Source: Chrysopilus asiliformis (Eukaryota > Arthropoda > Insecta > Diptera > Rhagionidae). Taken from it: a stretch of DNA of 64,000 nucleotides. Below are positions 1 through 12,477 of this stretch, one piece after another (positions within the stretch are counted from its first letter, which is position 1; each line of letters begins with the position of its first letter). The notes below the pieces were generated by a model. The model was not told where the DNA came from and made no database searches. It saw only the letters and a list, made by a program, of their open reading frames with translations. Made by a program: the position numbers and the translations under genes. The DNA is taken from the NCBI GenBank assembly GCA_964034945.1, contig OZ035962.1, positions 81,799,942 through 81,863,941 on the forward strand, in the 5' to 3' direction.

Positions 1-599
1 CAGTTGTGGTCAACACAAAACTTTCTTCTACAAAATCTACGACCCTGTGCAATTTACGTTATAGTAGGCTTGCCAGACGTCACTATAAAAATGACAATTG
101 TCACTTTTCGACCAATTTCTTTCTTTTTCTTTCTTTTTTTGTTCTTAGTCACTTTTTCCACTTTTTTCATTTCGCATTTACAGCATTTTCAACAAAACAA
201 GTTTATTGTGTTAAATTTTGTAATTAACATAAAGAAATTTCTAAATATAGGGTTTCCCAATAACCCCACCTATTTTTGAAATTTTGCTAACAAAATATAA
301 TTTTAAAGACTTAAATTGTATGCAATTTTATGAATTCGTTCAAAAAGAAAAGGAAATTTAAAAAAACATAAGGATTCTAGAAAAATACTATGTATAAAAG
401 TTTGATTATGGGACCAAAGTGTAATGTAAAACTGAAATAAACCACATATTATATTTATTTTTCTTTTAATATATATGTCACTTTTTGTTATCACTTTTTG
501 ATTTGTAAAAGTCACTTTTTTGTACGCAATAATCACTTTTATTCTCTCCAAAGACACTTTTTCGGTTTTGCCGTCTGGTAACCCTAGTTATAGCCCTGT
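1..599. other. AT-rich intergenic sequence, no gene recognised
   Basis: Open frames here are short, low-complexity and T-rich. No splice-linked coding signal or recognisable repeat boundary is seen. Confidence 0.5.
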
Positions 600-1080
600 C
601 GTATTGTCAATAAATTCTTGGTTCATCCAAAAATATCAAAAACGTACAAAATTTGAGATAACTTGAGAACTGTACAAGATATCAATTTACGGTAAATGGC
701 AAAAATGTAGAAAATGTTAGCATCTTTAATTATTCTTTTAACTGATTTGTCGAAAAACCGTTAGTTTGCAAGTAATTTGCAAAAATAAATTTTTTTATAT
801 TTTAATCTAAATATCTTAATAACGATAAAAGATAACGGATAACGATAAAAGACAAAATTGTGCAGAATGCCATTCTCATTAATTCACTTCACACATTCAG
901 TCAGCAAAAACCCATTAGTTTTCGAGATAATCGCAAAAAACTGTTTTTTTTTGGAAATAACGGTTTATCTCGATAACAGGTTGAGATATCGAGTTATAGC
1001 TAAAGACAAAAGTGTGGGAAATTTTTTCCGCGTAACTCGAAATTCGCGTAACTCAAGTACCGCGTAATTCGAGGGGTACC
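600..1080 (+). repeat. Dispersed repeat R1, copy 1
   Basis: Shares blocks such as CGAAAAACCGTTA.TTTGCAAG and GACAAAAGTGT.GGAAATTTT with 6000-6815, and related strings appear reversed at 15480-15720 inside the MCT-A intron. It ends in a cluster of GCGTAACTCG-type words. This copy lacks the MITE that interrupts copy 2. Confidence 0.65.
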
Positions 1081-1379
1081 TGTACTTTGAAAAATGAAAA
1101 TTTCACAGCGTTTTTCCGAAAGGTGCGGCATCTACCCTATACTATTTAGATTATCAATTGATTAAACACATTTGTCCGTCAATTTTGGAGATTTTTCGTA
1201 GGGTGTGACTTGGCACACAATTTTTCAAGTTTGTTTTGTTGATTTGATAAGTTGTTTATTTGCTTTTTAAATAATACGATATCGAATCAACTTCTGTTTT
1301 TAATATTGCAAACAAGTTAAAAAAATGGCAAAAAAACTGTTCTCCGACAAAAATGAAAGCGATTAAAAGTGAAAACGAT

Positions 1380-2063
1380 TTTAAGGCTCCGTTTTTGGTT
1401 GAATTTCTCCGGGAATTTTATTCAAAATTTATTTCGCGAATTTTATTTATCTGTCGCAGTTGTATCAAAATTCCACTTTGAAGTCAAATTTTCCAATAAG
1501 ATTTTTTAAAATTTATTCCAATCGGATTTTCATGTATGGGAGTTTTATGTAGAATCATATCCTAAATAACTTTTGTTCTTGGACTTTTTTGATAAAATTC
1601 ACCGTTTTTGAGATATTCAGAAAAAAGTTTTCGTTCGTATGGGGGGTACCCCCCCTAATGGTCAATTTTTTCCCATTAACGAACTTAGCCTCGCATTTTA
1701 CGAAAAACGAATCTGCGCAAAATTTCAAGTCTCTAGCTCAATCCGTGGGCCTGCAATCCGCGCCACAGACAGACGGACGGACAGACAGACAGACGGACGG
1801 ACATGTAAAATTCAATTTTTTTTATCATTCTAAACACAATGGTGAAATTCATTTTTTTGTGTGATGACGGGATCTTGGCGTTACAAATGGTAAGGCAAAT
1901 CTAATATACCCTTTGGTTTCACCATACGGGTATAAAAAATCGAGTTCGGGCATCTTTCAGAAATAAATTTCGAGATTTTTTGTGCAAACGGTTGTGCAAA
2001 ATGAATTTAGTGCCACAGAAAAAATTCGCGGAATAAAATGTTAGGTGTAAACGGGGCTTAAAA
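1380..2063 (+). mobile_element. Dispersed TIR-like element interrupted by a (GTCY)n repeat
   Basis: Outer sequence (ATTTCTCCGGGAATTTTATT at one side, GTGTAAACGGGGCTTA at the other) matches the reverse-oriented element at 32213-32693. In between, at about 1525-1935 on the - strand, lies a repeat starting ATACCCGTATGG and carrying a GTCY tract (1765-1803). Boundaries are approximate. Confidence 0.55.
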
Positions 2064-3479
2064 CAATAAAAACATCTTTGGCTAAATTCGGTCATGAGGT
2101 ATTGCAGGAATCAAACAAATTGATAATTTATCTTCCATTCAAATGCGGTTTTCTTACAAGTTATGTAAGTTATAGAGAGATTTTTTTTCATAAGCGCACC
2201 TAAATAAACATAATTTCCTTAAACATTAAATAAAAATATCATTACGTGAATTGGAACAACAGTGTTTGTTATTTGTTGTCTCAGAAAGCCCAGAAATGTG
2301 ATCATTTACGTGAATTGAATTTTATTTATCAATTAGAAAACAATTTCACATTAAAGGCATTCGCGTGGAGCAAACGTGTTTTTACTTTGTAAATTACTTT
2401 ATTATTATTGTTATGCATACAAGAATTTTAACTTCTTAAAATTAAATAAGAAAATTCTGCGACGGAACTTATAAGAAAAGTTCCCCCTAAAAAAAGTTGA
2501 AGCTGGAAAACAGTATAAATGACGCAATTTTATTCAATTTCGAACGGCAGCTGTGTAAATTTTGCTCCATTAAAACATATTTCTTATCAAAATTAACTTT
2601 TATCGCTTTCGTTTTCGGCCAAAAATTTGGTTAGAATTTAAATTCCCACACTAAACCGCTCAAAAATGATCACCATTTAAATTTGGGAATTTGCTGAAAA
2701 ATTTAGAAAAACTTAATCTTTGGCTAATCTTTGGTGAATGTCTAAATAAAGTCATAGTTCCAATCTCTTTCATAGAATTTTTTTTTTCAGCTTTTTGCAA
2801 ATAACACGAATTTTTAATTAGCGATTTATGGATATGAATTTTTTTTTCTATGATCATGCAAAAAAGTTCGATGACTTTTTAGCAGATTTTTTTTTGAATA
2901 GTTTGTGGAGTTTTATGTGAAAAACTCGTGTTGGTTACAGCACTGCCAAAAATTTAGGTGAAAATCGTGGAATTTTAAGTTGAAGATTATTCAAAATCAA
3001 AGTTATTATTAGATTTAAGGTGATTCGGATCCGTGTTTTCAAGCTAAGAGATTAGAATTGAACTGTAAAACAACCATAAAAATTTTCAAATATTTTTACA
3101 TTGTGTCATTAAGTTGTGGTGTTTATTTTTATTGAAAATATTCATTTTTTCCCTTCGAATTTTGCCGAATTTCAAAGAAAACGAATCGTTCCATATGTAC
3201 ATAACTCAGATGGTGTGCCAATTATAATAGTATTAACATTTTGAAAAATTCGAGTAGAGAATTTTTTTTAATCAAAATTAATGATTTTTTGAGGAATTTG
3301 ATTTGTAAAAACTTGGAAACACCTCAATTTGATGTGTAAAATCTGGGATTTGAACTAAAGAGCATGTAAAAAGTTTTCCCTTGATTTTTTTAAGTAAAAA
3401 CTTTGGTTACACGAAAAGAAGTTCTTGTCTAAGGCAATTATGTGAATTATGTTTGAATACAACTGTTAGTGGTTGTTAA
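2064..3479. other. AT-rich intergenic sequence, no gene recognised
   Basis: Homopolymer-rich, no frame with coding character, no clear terminal repeats. Confidence 0.5.
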
Positions 3480-4323
3480 TTGTAAGCGGAGGGGTGGACC
3501 CATGGTCTCCTTGATGCCAGTAATTTCCCCTGAAAATTTCATCCTAATCGGTTCAGTGGTTCTTGAGTTTTAAGCGAACAGACAGACAGACTGACTGACA
3601 GACATACAAGCCAACTTTTTCCCAGTAAATTTCCCAGCGAAATTTTACTGGGATTTTCCTGGGAAGACCTGTATATATTCCTTTATTTACTATTTTTCCA
3701 GTAAAATTTACAGAACGACAGTAATATTTACTGGAACATAGTAAATTTTACTGACAACTCAGTGAATTTTGACTGGGGAATCACTGATTTCGGTACGGTA
3801 TTTTATATTTTTCCCATCTTCCCAAGAAATCTACCTGATTCTGACACCTTTCTGTTTCAGCCCAGTGAATTTGTCATCCGTTCACCCCAGTAAAGGTCAC
3901 TCACATTTAGAATCTATTTATTAATTGGCTTCCATAGTCTAGCAGAAAGTGGGCTCGAGCCTCGACAGTGATAAGAGACACCACATTCTCATGTAAAATA
4001 AAATATTTAATAACAAAAAAAAATATTTACACTAAATTCAGGTTTTATATCAAAAGCATCTGAGAGATTTTTAAGATTTTACTATGATTCCAGTAAATTT
4101 TACTAGAATTTCCAATAAAAATTAACTGTTATTATACGTCTTTCCAGTTTTTCATTATGAGCATTTTACTGGTAATACAATTCAATATTTACTGGGAGGA
4201 ACAATTAGTTTTATTTAGTAAAATAATTTAGTTTTATTTAGTAATTTTTTTATTTTGTTTTATTTAGTAAAATTTAATGTACTTCATCGTGGTTACCTTT
4301 TTACTGGGCTCCCAGTAAAATCT
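3480..4323. repeat. Degenerate repeat rich in CAGTAAAATTTACTG words
   Basis: After a retroelement-like stretch ending in a CAGACAGACAGACTGACTG run (3580-3605), about 700 bp is studded with more than ten variants of CAGTAAAATT and its complement, from CCCAGTAAATTTCCC near 3624 to CTCCCAGTAAAATC near 4309. The motif is self-complementary in part, so the region can fold in many registers. Confidence 0.5.
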
Positions 4324-4496
4324 GGAGTGATATTCCGTAACTTGTTTCAAGCGTTTGTTTCGAGTTAGAAGAACAAGAAGTATTCGCTGTCTCTGTTTTG
4401 ACCGACATAAATGACAGAGAGGAACCGAGATAGCGAATACCACTTTTTCTTCTAACTCGAAACAAACGCTTGAAACAAGTTACGGAATACCACTCC
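4324..4496. mobile_element. 173-bp MITE with about 45-bp terminal inverted repeats
   Basis: Left end GGAGTGATATTCCGTAACTT and right end (complement) GGAGTGGTATTCCGTAACTT continue as an almost perfect inverted repeat through CGAGTTAGAAGAA. A second, looser inverted pair (GTATTCGCT...AGCGAATAC) sits inside. No coding capacity. A target duplication could not be settled. Confidence 0.85.
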
Positions 4497-5999
4497 TGGT
4501 TTAGAGTGTAGATTATCGAGCAAAAAATGTTAAACTATTGTTAATCTTAAAAGGAGAATTAATTTTTTTAGCACCCTATCAGTAAAAATGTGCAAAAAAG
4601 CCTTATGCAAAAATATATTTGGCCAAATTCGATGATACTCACTGCTTTTAAGTGCATTTCAATGACCCAATTTTTAAATATATTTTTTGTTGCGAAAATG
4701 TAGCAAATTTCAAGAAATTTATATCGCAGTCAATAGCAATCGTCATTATTTATTCTAGAAACGTAATTTGGTTCATTTTATTGCGAAAATAAAATTGATA
4801 AATGTTAATTTGATTGGAAAAACGTTTTTAAGCCAAATTACAGAAAATTCCAATGATTTGATTATTTTCTACTAGTTTCTTTTTTAAATTTCCATAACGT
4901 CTTTTTTATGATTTCTAGTATAAAAACACAAGTTTTATATTCAACATACGCTGAGCTTCTATAAACTGGCTTTTTCTTATTGTATTTGCTAAAAAATTGT
5001 GTGTAAATAGAATTTTTTCTCATGTGATGTAAATTTTTGAACAGTTTCAGCACACGTCGAAAGTTTAAGTACACGTCGAAATATCTGGCTTAATTGCCAG
5101 AAGAATTATGGGCACGTTTTTTTCGTGGCTGACAAATGAATCCAAGATAAAAATGATGCTTCCAAATAAAACGATGAATTATTTTTATTTATTTGCCGGT
5201 TCCGAGACAAATGCCACGTAAAGACTGGCAGAATACGTTCATGTTCCAAATGTTTGACGTAACATATGTTTTGCACATTTTTTACTCTGAATTGTGCGTT
5301 TGTATTAAAATGCAGTTTTTTGGTCCTGGCGGAAAAGAACAGCGCAAAAAATTATCCCTTAATGAATCTTCCGAGAATTCTTTTTATTCTCGTTGTTCTC
5401 ACTGAGAACAATGACTTTTTGTTGTGCAAGAAGTCGGTTTTTGGGTCATGTTTTTGAGAAATAAAAACGCAAGGAAATATTTTTAAGGGTAGGTCATATT
5501 TTAAGAAAAAAGAACATTTTTGGAACACATTTTACATTTTTTTTTGTAGCGCCAGTTTTTTGTGGAGATTCTCTCGTAAATTTTGTCTAAACTACAAGAT
5601 TTTGTTGACGTAGTCGCAATATTTCCTGCATGAAATAAGAAATAAAACTAAAATATTTAAATCGATGCTTTTTTATGACTTTATGGGCAAGGAAATATTC
5701 TGGTATCTTTATAAATAAAATTTGTTAAACTTTTAAATCTTTCGACCTTGAAGCAATAAAAGTATAAAAACTTATTATAATTAGAAATTGTTGCTTGTCA
5801 AATTCATCACACAGATTAGCAGGTCGTAAATACAAAATTAAAATTTTTAATTAAAAAAAAACAAATGAAAACTCCAATTCAGTGACGTAAGTACAAAATT
5901 GTCCCACCCCCACAATTTTTGGGGACCCTTGAATATTAAAACCATCGTTTATTTTTGTTTTGTCTTTGATCGATAAACTAAAGCCCTTATAAAATCTTT
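4497..5999. other. AT-rich intergenic sequence, no gene recognised
   Basis: Short chance frames only; nothing with recognisable domain or repeat ends. Confidence 0.5.
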
Positions 6000-6815
6000 T
6001 ATGTGAACAGCACATGATTTGCTTGTACAAAATCTACATTTCTGCACAATTTACACTATAACCGATAACGGTAAAAATTTACGCCGAAAAACGAATATGT
6101 AGAGAATTTCAATATTTCCTTTAACTATTTTTCGAAAAACCGTTACTTTGCAAGCAATACGCAAAAATCTGTTTTTTAAATTTTTAATTATAATAAGGGT
6201 ATTTGCAGTCCTCTTTTAAATTGCGAGTAATTTTACCGCTCGGTAATTCAGTCAAATTTAACAGATTTTATTCGGTATCAAGAATCAACCGCGAGTGGCG
6301 CTAGTAATGTTTTTAGTTGTCAAATTTTCTCGCTGGTTTTTTGTTAATCTCATCGGACTGCAAATTTTTTCAATTTTGATAGCCGTTGCCACAATCGAAA
6401 TTCAAAAGAATACTTCAAACATGGATTTAAAGGTATGTGACAATCAAATTCGCAGTTCATAATTTGGTCATGTATCCAATAAAAGCGCTGTTCTCAAATC
6501 TGTGCTGTGGGATGTTCACAGCAGAATATTTTCAGTCTTTTAATATTACCGAAAATACCGAATACCCAAAATTAAAAGAGGACTGTGAATACCCTTAATA
6601 TCTCAATAACGGTAAAAGGTTAAAAAATAACAGTAAAATATAAAATTGTGGAAAATATTATTCTCTTCACTTCATAGCAAGCATAAAAAAAGAGAAAACT
6701 CTTGAGTTTTTACGAGCATCGTAAAAACCGGATATTTTTGAAATAACGGTATATCTCGATACTGGTTTAAGATATCGAGTTTCAGTAAAAGACAAAAGTG
6801 TAGGAAATTTTACTG
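6000..6815 (+). repeat. Dispersed repeat R1, copy 2, split by a MITE
   Basis: Collinear with 600-1030 on both sides of the inserted MITE at 6195-6596. Together the two copies give an occupied and an empty site. Confidence 0.65.
6195..6596. mobile_element. MITE M1, copy 1 (402 bp), AAT target duplication
   Basis: Ends are AAGGGTATTTGCAGTCCTC and (complement) AAGGGTATTCACAGTCCTC, flanked by AAT at 6192-6194 and 6597-6599. The interior is shared with the copy at 20382-20724 but each has lost different segments. This copy keeps ATGGATTTAAAG followed at once by GTATGTGAC, which looks like a start codon, four codons and a strong splice donor, so it may be a relic of a parent transposase's first exon. 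Confidence 0.8.
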
Positions 6816-7091
6816 TCTTCAACTTTCGTCAAACTTAAGACAACTGAAAAGGCGTAGTTTCGGAGTAAATGGAAAAAAATGAAATTACGATTTTTAAAAA
6901 AACCGCCATTTTGATTACTTCCGATCAACGGATTTCCACCAAAATTTGACAGTATCGTTTCACTGTAGAACCAAACATCCCTATATAATTTTATAGCTCT
7001 AGCTCTATTATTTTTTCAGCAATCTTGTGCCACAACTACCACTACCAAAAAAAAGTAGTAAAGTATCCTACAAATGTGAATTGGAAATAGT

Positions 7092-7175
7092 CGTTTATGA
7101 GCGCCAAATTGGAATTTTTCAAAGTTTGTTCCAATGGGAATCCACGTCAAATTGGAATTTTTCAAAGTTTGTTCC
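7092..7175. repeat. Short tandem duplication (about 47-bp unit, 2 copies)
   Basis: AAATTGGAATTTTTCAAAGT followed by TTGTTCCAATGGGA occurs twice in direct succession. No gene in the surrounding 6.8-8.7 kb could be recognised; that stretch is otherwise AT-rich intergenic DNA. Confidence 0.75.
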
Positions 7176-8747
7176 AATGGGATTTTTGTGTATGGGACAC
7201 TTATTTTAAATATCTGTTATCCTTATAATATTTTTTGAGAAAATGAAACGCTTTCGAGAAAATTGGAAATGGGTGGGCCGAAGTTTTCTGATGGCGAAAT
7301 CGACTTCGAAATTTTACAAAAGCTGAATTATATCCCGAGTTTGATTAGTTCCCGAGTTATCGGATCCACTGACGACCCAAGCAGCATTTATGTCAACCGT
7401 GAAGTTCAACGCCACGGTTGACATCAGGGTTGAAATAAATGCCATTTTTTTAAATAAAATAATTCTAAAATTCTACCTGTTACTAACGAGGAAATAAACA
7501 CTAATCGATTGTCCTTAAAATCCAATGAAATTGATTTATAGTCAGTGCTTTATAACATAAATTAAACATCAGCAAAATATTTCAAATTTGACGTTGTAAG
7601 CCGGCATACTATTAATGTTGAGTAAGAAATGTGAAAAAAAAGTAAATAAATAAACACTTTACAATGTCTGTTTATAAAACACCCTGAGAACTGGGAATCG
7701 AGAGCAAACTTGGGAAAAAAAATGTTGAAATGCGTGGAACGAAGATCTTTAGCAATGCTAACGACTTTCGTTCGATCACCTCAACAAATGCCATTGTCAG
7801 TGTCACATTTATGCGAATTATTCCTTATCCATAACAATTTTATGCGATGAGATATTTTCAAGAAACACTGGCTTACAAAATCCAGTGGTGAACAAATTAT
7901 TTGTAATTTTCAGGGTTTTAATTGTGATTATTTTATTAATTAAGTGATAATTTGTTAATTACAGTAGTTTAAATTGAAATTCACTCCTTGAGGTTAATTG
8001 AGGTTTAAGTTGTTTATTGTTTTAATAAATAAAAAGTAGTGTACAGTTTATAATATGTTTTAAGTTAACAATCGCAAAATCGTTTAATAGTGCATTTTAA
8101 CAATGTATTTTTTTATGTTTTGCTTGAGTGGAGACTCTCTCTTCCCGCCAGCACGCGAATATCTGACCTCCAACAACATGAGTTCATTAAGACGGAGTTT
8201 TTTTATTTTGATTAAGACAAGACAAGAAGCGATATTTTCTTATGAATGAAATCGTGAGTTGGAAAATTGAGAACATACGTTGAAAAACCTAATAAAACTG
8301 TACATATATTTCGTGATAAGTAGGTATAAATATGAATATTGATTTAATTAATGCATTTAGGTATTGGTAAAAAAACTGTTTGTTTTTCAAATTGAATTAA
8401 ATTGCGCAGAACAGGTGCATTAAAAAGTATCAAAGACGAGGTCTTAATAAAAACATTATATCCAACGTAATAAATCGATAACATTCGTGATTGATTTTTA
8501 AGGTCGGTTTTATGAAAAGTTTACAAATAGAAAAAGAAAATCATATCGAGAAATTATCATCAGAATTTATATTCGATTAAAATATTTTCTGGGTTTTACT
8601 TCAAAAAAATTCTTTTTTTCTGAAATTTTTCTAGTATTAACCTATGTAGGGTCGCTTGCACCAACGAAACTTAGCAACTTATGGTTTAAGAAGGCTAAGC
8701 ACAACTTAATTTTTTAAGAATAGTTGGCGCAAACGGGCTCTAAGCCT

Positions 8748-8864
8748 AATTCAGACTAACGATTGCGACCAATGAGATCAAAGGTTTCATTTTCCTATCG
8801 TTGAAAGCTTTCATCTCATGGGTCGAGAAGCTTCAATCGCAATCGCAATCGTTAGTCTGAATTG
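8748..8864. mobile_element. Small MITE (about 117 bp)
   Basis: Inverted ends AATTCAGACTAACGATTGCG at both sides (right end in complement), with a short non-coding centre. The following 8865-10336 holds no recognisable gene; a cluster of TTTATGAAA and TTCATAAA words near 10000-10160 is low-complexity. Confidence 0.75.
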
Positions 8865-10336
8865 AACTTTAGATCCCAAACTATTTATTTCATAATTTTA
8901 TGACATTTACAGTAAAAATATAATTCAACTCCCCCAAAAAACCATCAGAGAAAAACTAAAAAATAATTAACATGAAAGGATTGCTGAAAGCCACGCGTCC
9001 CATATATTGTAAAATAGGCACACGTATACAAAAATTGAGGCAGTACGTCAAGAAATTAATAAATGAATTGTACCGTATATGGGCGGTGGGTCTATGTAAA
9101 TGGGTTTAAAAAATATTTTTGGTAAAGTTTTTCTAAATTTTGAAAATTTTACATTCAAATTTCATAGCATTTCTTGATTTTACTACAATTACATACGACG
9201 TAATTTCAACCATACTTCCATTTTTTCTATGTTACACGCTTTTTGACTACTTATTATCATCTAGATGTTAATTACATAAATTATATTAAAATTGAAACTG
9301 ATGTCAGTATTTTCTTTTATTCCAGTATATTTCTGTGGAGTACATTGAAGAGAGACGAGGTCATCTTGACCAAATAAGACTGAATAATTTCATCTCATAT
9401 CTTTAGTTTATAGGTGGGTATTTTTTTTTGTTATTTTTATTAAAAAAAGCTGAATTTTTTCATCTTTGGTTGCCAAGATATTATCATTCCTGATAAAATT
9501 ACACTTTCGATCGTTAGTTTCCAATTCATTCATTTGAAAGGCAAAAAGTTTTTTTCTTCGCAAATTGCGTACCAAACTAGTTTATCCAGAAACATTTAAT
9601 ATTTACATTTCTGATCAATTTTAATATGGCATTTAATTTTCATACAACGTGTGTCTTTTTAAGATTAAAAAAAAAAAAACAAACGTTCGGTCTGGATAAA
9701 TTCATTTTCGGCTAAATAATTTGCATCAGGGTTTGGAATTTCGTGTCACGTGAAATGTGGCGAATGAGATAATTTTTAAGGTACACAGAACTCGAAAAAA
9801 TCTTTATATATTGGTTCAATATTTAATCGTGATGTGGTTTTTGCATTTATAAATGATGATTTTCCGAATTCGGGGATTTTTTTTATTAAATCAAAACTGG
9901 TTAGAAACCAACTGCACTCGGAGAAATAATTCGTAGTATCTATGAAAAATTTAATAAAGTTTATGAAAATTTAGGCGTGATTTGGAACCATTGAAGTGTG
10001 GTCTTAGCCCCTGTGACAAAAAATTAATTATTCTTATGAAACGGATTTCATAGCGTTTATGAAGTTTTTCATAGATATCATGAAGTTTTTGATGGAATTT
10101 ATGGCACATTTTCATAAAATTTATGAAAATCTACCCATAGAATTTATGAAAACACTTCATTGATCAATCGTCATAAATCATAACAATTTCAAAATTTCAG
10201 TTCTTCCCAATGATTTTGATTTCTGTGGCATTGGTATATTTTTACTATTATCATAGGTAAAACACTAAGATAGCGCAAGTTTAACGAAGAAATTTTTTGA
10301 TTCAGTGAACTTTTAAGTTTTCTAAAAGCTTCCAGC

Positions 10337-11440
10337 AGTAAATAATAATATTAATAATATATGTATGGGGTGGTGCTCTTCTCGCTCCCTTGTCACCGCG
10401 ACCTTAAGATCTATTGTGACTTCCCCATTTTTACGTTAGCCACCCCTCTTCTAGATCCTTAGTGAATCTTAGAATGGTTTTGACTGGAGTCCTCTTTATG
10501 TCTTCTGGTAGTACTTGTGCCTTTCCCATTAAGGACATCCTTGTTCGCGCCAAGGCTGCGCATTGGCACAGTATGTGCTCTGCAGTTTCAACCTCCTCTA
10601 GGCAGAGTCTGCAAATGTTGTCGGCGGTTATGCCTATGTTGTGTAGGTGGTAGTTTACTAGGCAGTGACCTGTGAGGAGGCCCACCACTGTCCTCAGCTC
10701 CTGCTTATTGAGGTTTAAAAACTCTCTTGCTCTCTTTTTGGAGTAGTGGATGAATCTTTTTGATTGTCTTAATCCTGGGAGGCTTTCCCAATAGGCTACA
10801 GTTTCCTTTTCCTCCCAATTATTGATCTCCATTTTTTGGAGACTCTGCGGAATTGCGCAAAAAGGCTCTGGGCCAATATGCGTAGATTCAGCACTTTTCT
10901 TGGCCAGGAGGTCTGCTGCCTCATTACCTTCGATGCCTTCGTGGCCTGGCACCCATATTAGGGTGAGCTTATTGCGTTCGGCTAGTTTTTTCAGAATTGT
11001 CAGGCAGTCCCATACGAGCTTTGAAGTGCACATGTACCCTTTGATTGCTTTTAGGGCCGCTTCACTATCTGTTATTATATAGATCTTTTGTCCTAGTGGT
11101 CTTTTAGATAGACACACTCTGGCGGACAGTTCTATTGCATAAACCTCCGCTTGGAAGATTGATGGATACTGCCCTAGGGCTTTGGATATGTTGCATTTTG
11201 GACCTGCTATTCCGATTCCGTCTTTTCCGTCCATTTTTGATCCATCCGTATACCAGACTAGAGATCCTGTCTCTAGTCTTGGGCCTCCTTCCAACCATGT
11301 TTGGCGGTCAGGTATGACCACTTCAAACGTTTGGTTGAAGTTGGTTTTAATTGGCATACGGTCGGATAGTAATAATGTTCCAGCAGTAACTAAAAAAGCT
11401 TTGAAGAACTCTTCTTTCGGTGCACTGCAAATAAATAGTG
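10337..11440 (-). mobile_element. 5'-truncated I/Loa-type LINE copy with an ATT-rich tail
   Basis: The RNase H frame is followed on the - strand by about 70 bp of 3'UTR ending in ACCCCATACATATATT and an ATT/TAT run (10337-10362), the simple-repeat tail typical of this clade. The 5' boundary is approximate, set where similarity to RNase H linker sequence fades. No target duplication was identified. Confidence 0.7.
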
Positions 11441-11513
11441 AATGGACTTCATATTTGTGTGTGTGCATCCGCCACCGATCAATATTGAACAGATAAACGA
11501 TCGAATTTTGCAT
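10431..11513 (-). CDS. LINE ORF2 C-terminal part: RNase H domain plus zinc-knuckle-like tail
   Basis: An uninterrupted 360-codon frame from a 5'-truncated non-LTR retrotransposon; the reverse transcriptase and endonuclease are absent. The RNase HI catalytic set is visible in order: Asp in WYTDGSK, Glu in FQAEVYAIE, Asp in ITDSEAALKAI, and the His/Asp end motif WVPGHEGIEGNEAADLL. Downstream comes CRLCLEEVETAEHILCQC, the Cys/His motif that closes ORF2 in I, Loa, R1 and Jockey-type elements. The RNase H domain points to the I/Loa side of that group. The first 25-30 codons are probably flanking sequence read through by chance. No long host intron or domain surrounds it, so I regard it as transposon remnant rather than a host gene. 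Confidence 0.85.
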   Translation of the reverse strand: MQNSIVYLFNIDRWRMHTHKYEVHSLFICSAPKEEFFKAFLVTAGTLLLSDRMPIKTNFNQTFEVVIPDRQTWLEGGPRLETGSLVWYTDGSKMDGKDGIGIAGPKCNISKALGQYPSIFQAEVYAIELSARVCLSKRPLGQKIYIITDSEAALKAIKGYMCTSKLVWDCLTILKKLAERNKLTLIWVPGHEGIEGNEAADLLAKKSAESTHIGPEPFCAIPQSLQKMEINNWEEKETVAYWESLPGLRQSKRFIHYSKKRAREFLNLNKQELRTVVGLLTGHCLVNYHLHNIGITADNICRLCLEEVETAEHILCQCAALARTRMSLMGKAQVLPEDIKRTPVKTILRFTKDLEEGWLT

Positions 11514-12477
11514 TGCGTATGAAGTTTCTGTAAAAATAACTTCATATAAAGATCTGGCTACAATGAGTTTTTCTAGAAATCGTCAATAAATTCTAAACCA
11601 CGAATTAAGAGATCTTCCATCCTCAAAAACATGAAACGAAACGAAAGTTCGTCCTTATTTTCCTGGGTATCGATTTTTGACCTTTGAGGTTTTCCACATT
11701 GTGGGGTCTTAGATATCCTAGTTACGTCACTGTTTCGATGAATCAATAGGTATATCTTTCAAATTCAAAATCTACCTGCTAAATCTTGAATTTTCTGATT
11801 GTATACTTGCTTAAAATAATTCAACATTTTAGAGAAATATTGTGTAATACCTTGAATGTGGTCAATGAACGTTTTATTTATGCTTTTATGCATCGAATGT
11901 TATTTTGTTTTGCGATGCATCAGAGACTAGAGTTTGTAAATTTTCTTTTGGCGTATTTTACTATTAAAAGATTATTTTTAGATTGAAGCATTTTTCTTTT
12001 TTTTTATTGAATGAGTTTAATAGAAATTCGTTCAGAGGAAGTGACAGTAAGTTAAAAGCTCTATTTACTAACGGTCTAATGTAAATAAATACAAAGATGC
12101 GATTTTATGTTAAGAAAACGATGATTGGCACTCATATTAGAAGCGTTCATTGGTTCAATTGCCATTAATCATGAATCTTTATAGTAGATCGCAAGAGTTT
12201 TTTGCAATGTGAGATATACATATGGGCAAACAAATACGTTTCTGAGTATCTTACAAAAAATATTGGGAAGGATTTAAAAGAAAAAATAGTAAATTTGTAT
12301 TATTTTAAGTTTCTGAAAAATTAATGCAGATTTTTGACTACTTTTCGGCTTTTCGAACTCCTTTCCTCGTTTAACTTTTTCGGGATTTTTTGTATGTGGT
12401 ACTAGTTAGCCAAAATTTCCTCTCTTTCCCTCGAAACTGCGACGTATTTTATGAATTCGCATAGTTTGATCTCTTCG
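11514..12477. other. AT-rich sequence, no gene recognised
   Basis: No coding frame of note. Part or all may lie in the first intron or 5' region of MCT-A, since that gene has an unlocated upstream exon. Confidence 0.4.

Noticed and set aside
11135..11496. + strand frames opposite the LINE RNase H
   Set aside because: Antisense shadows of the RNase H frame.
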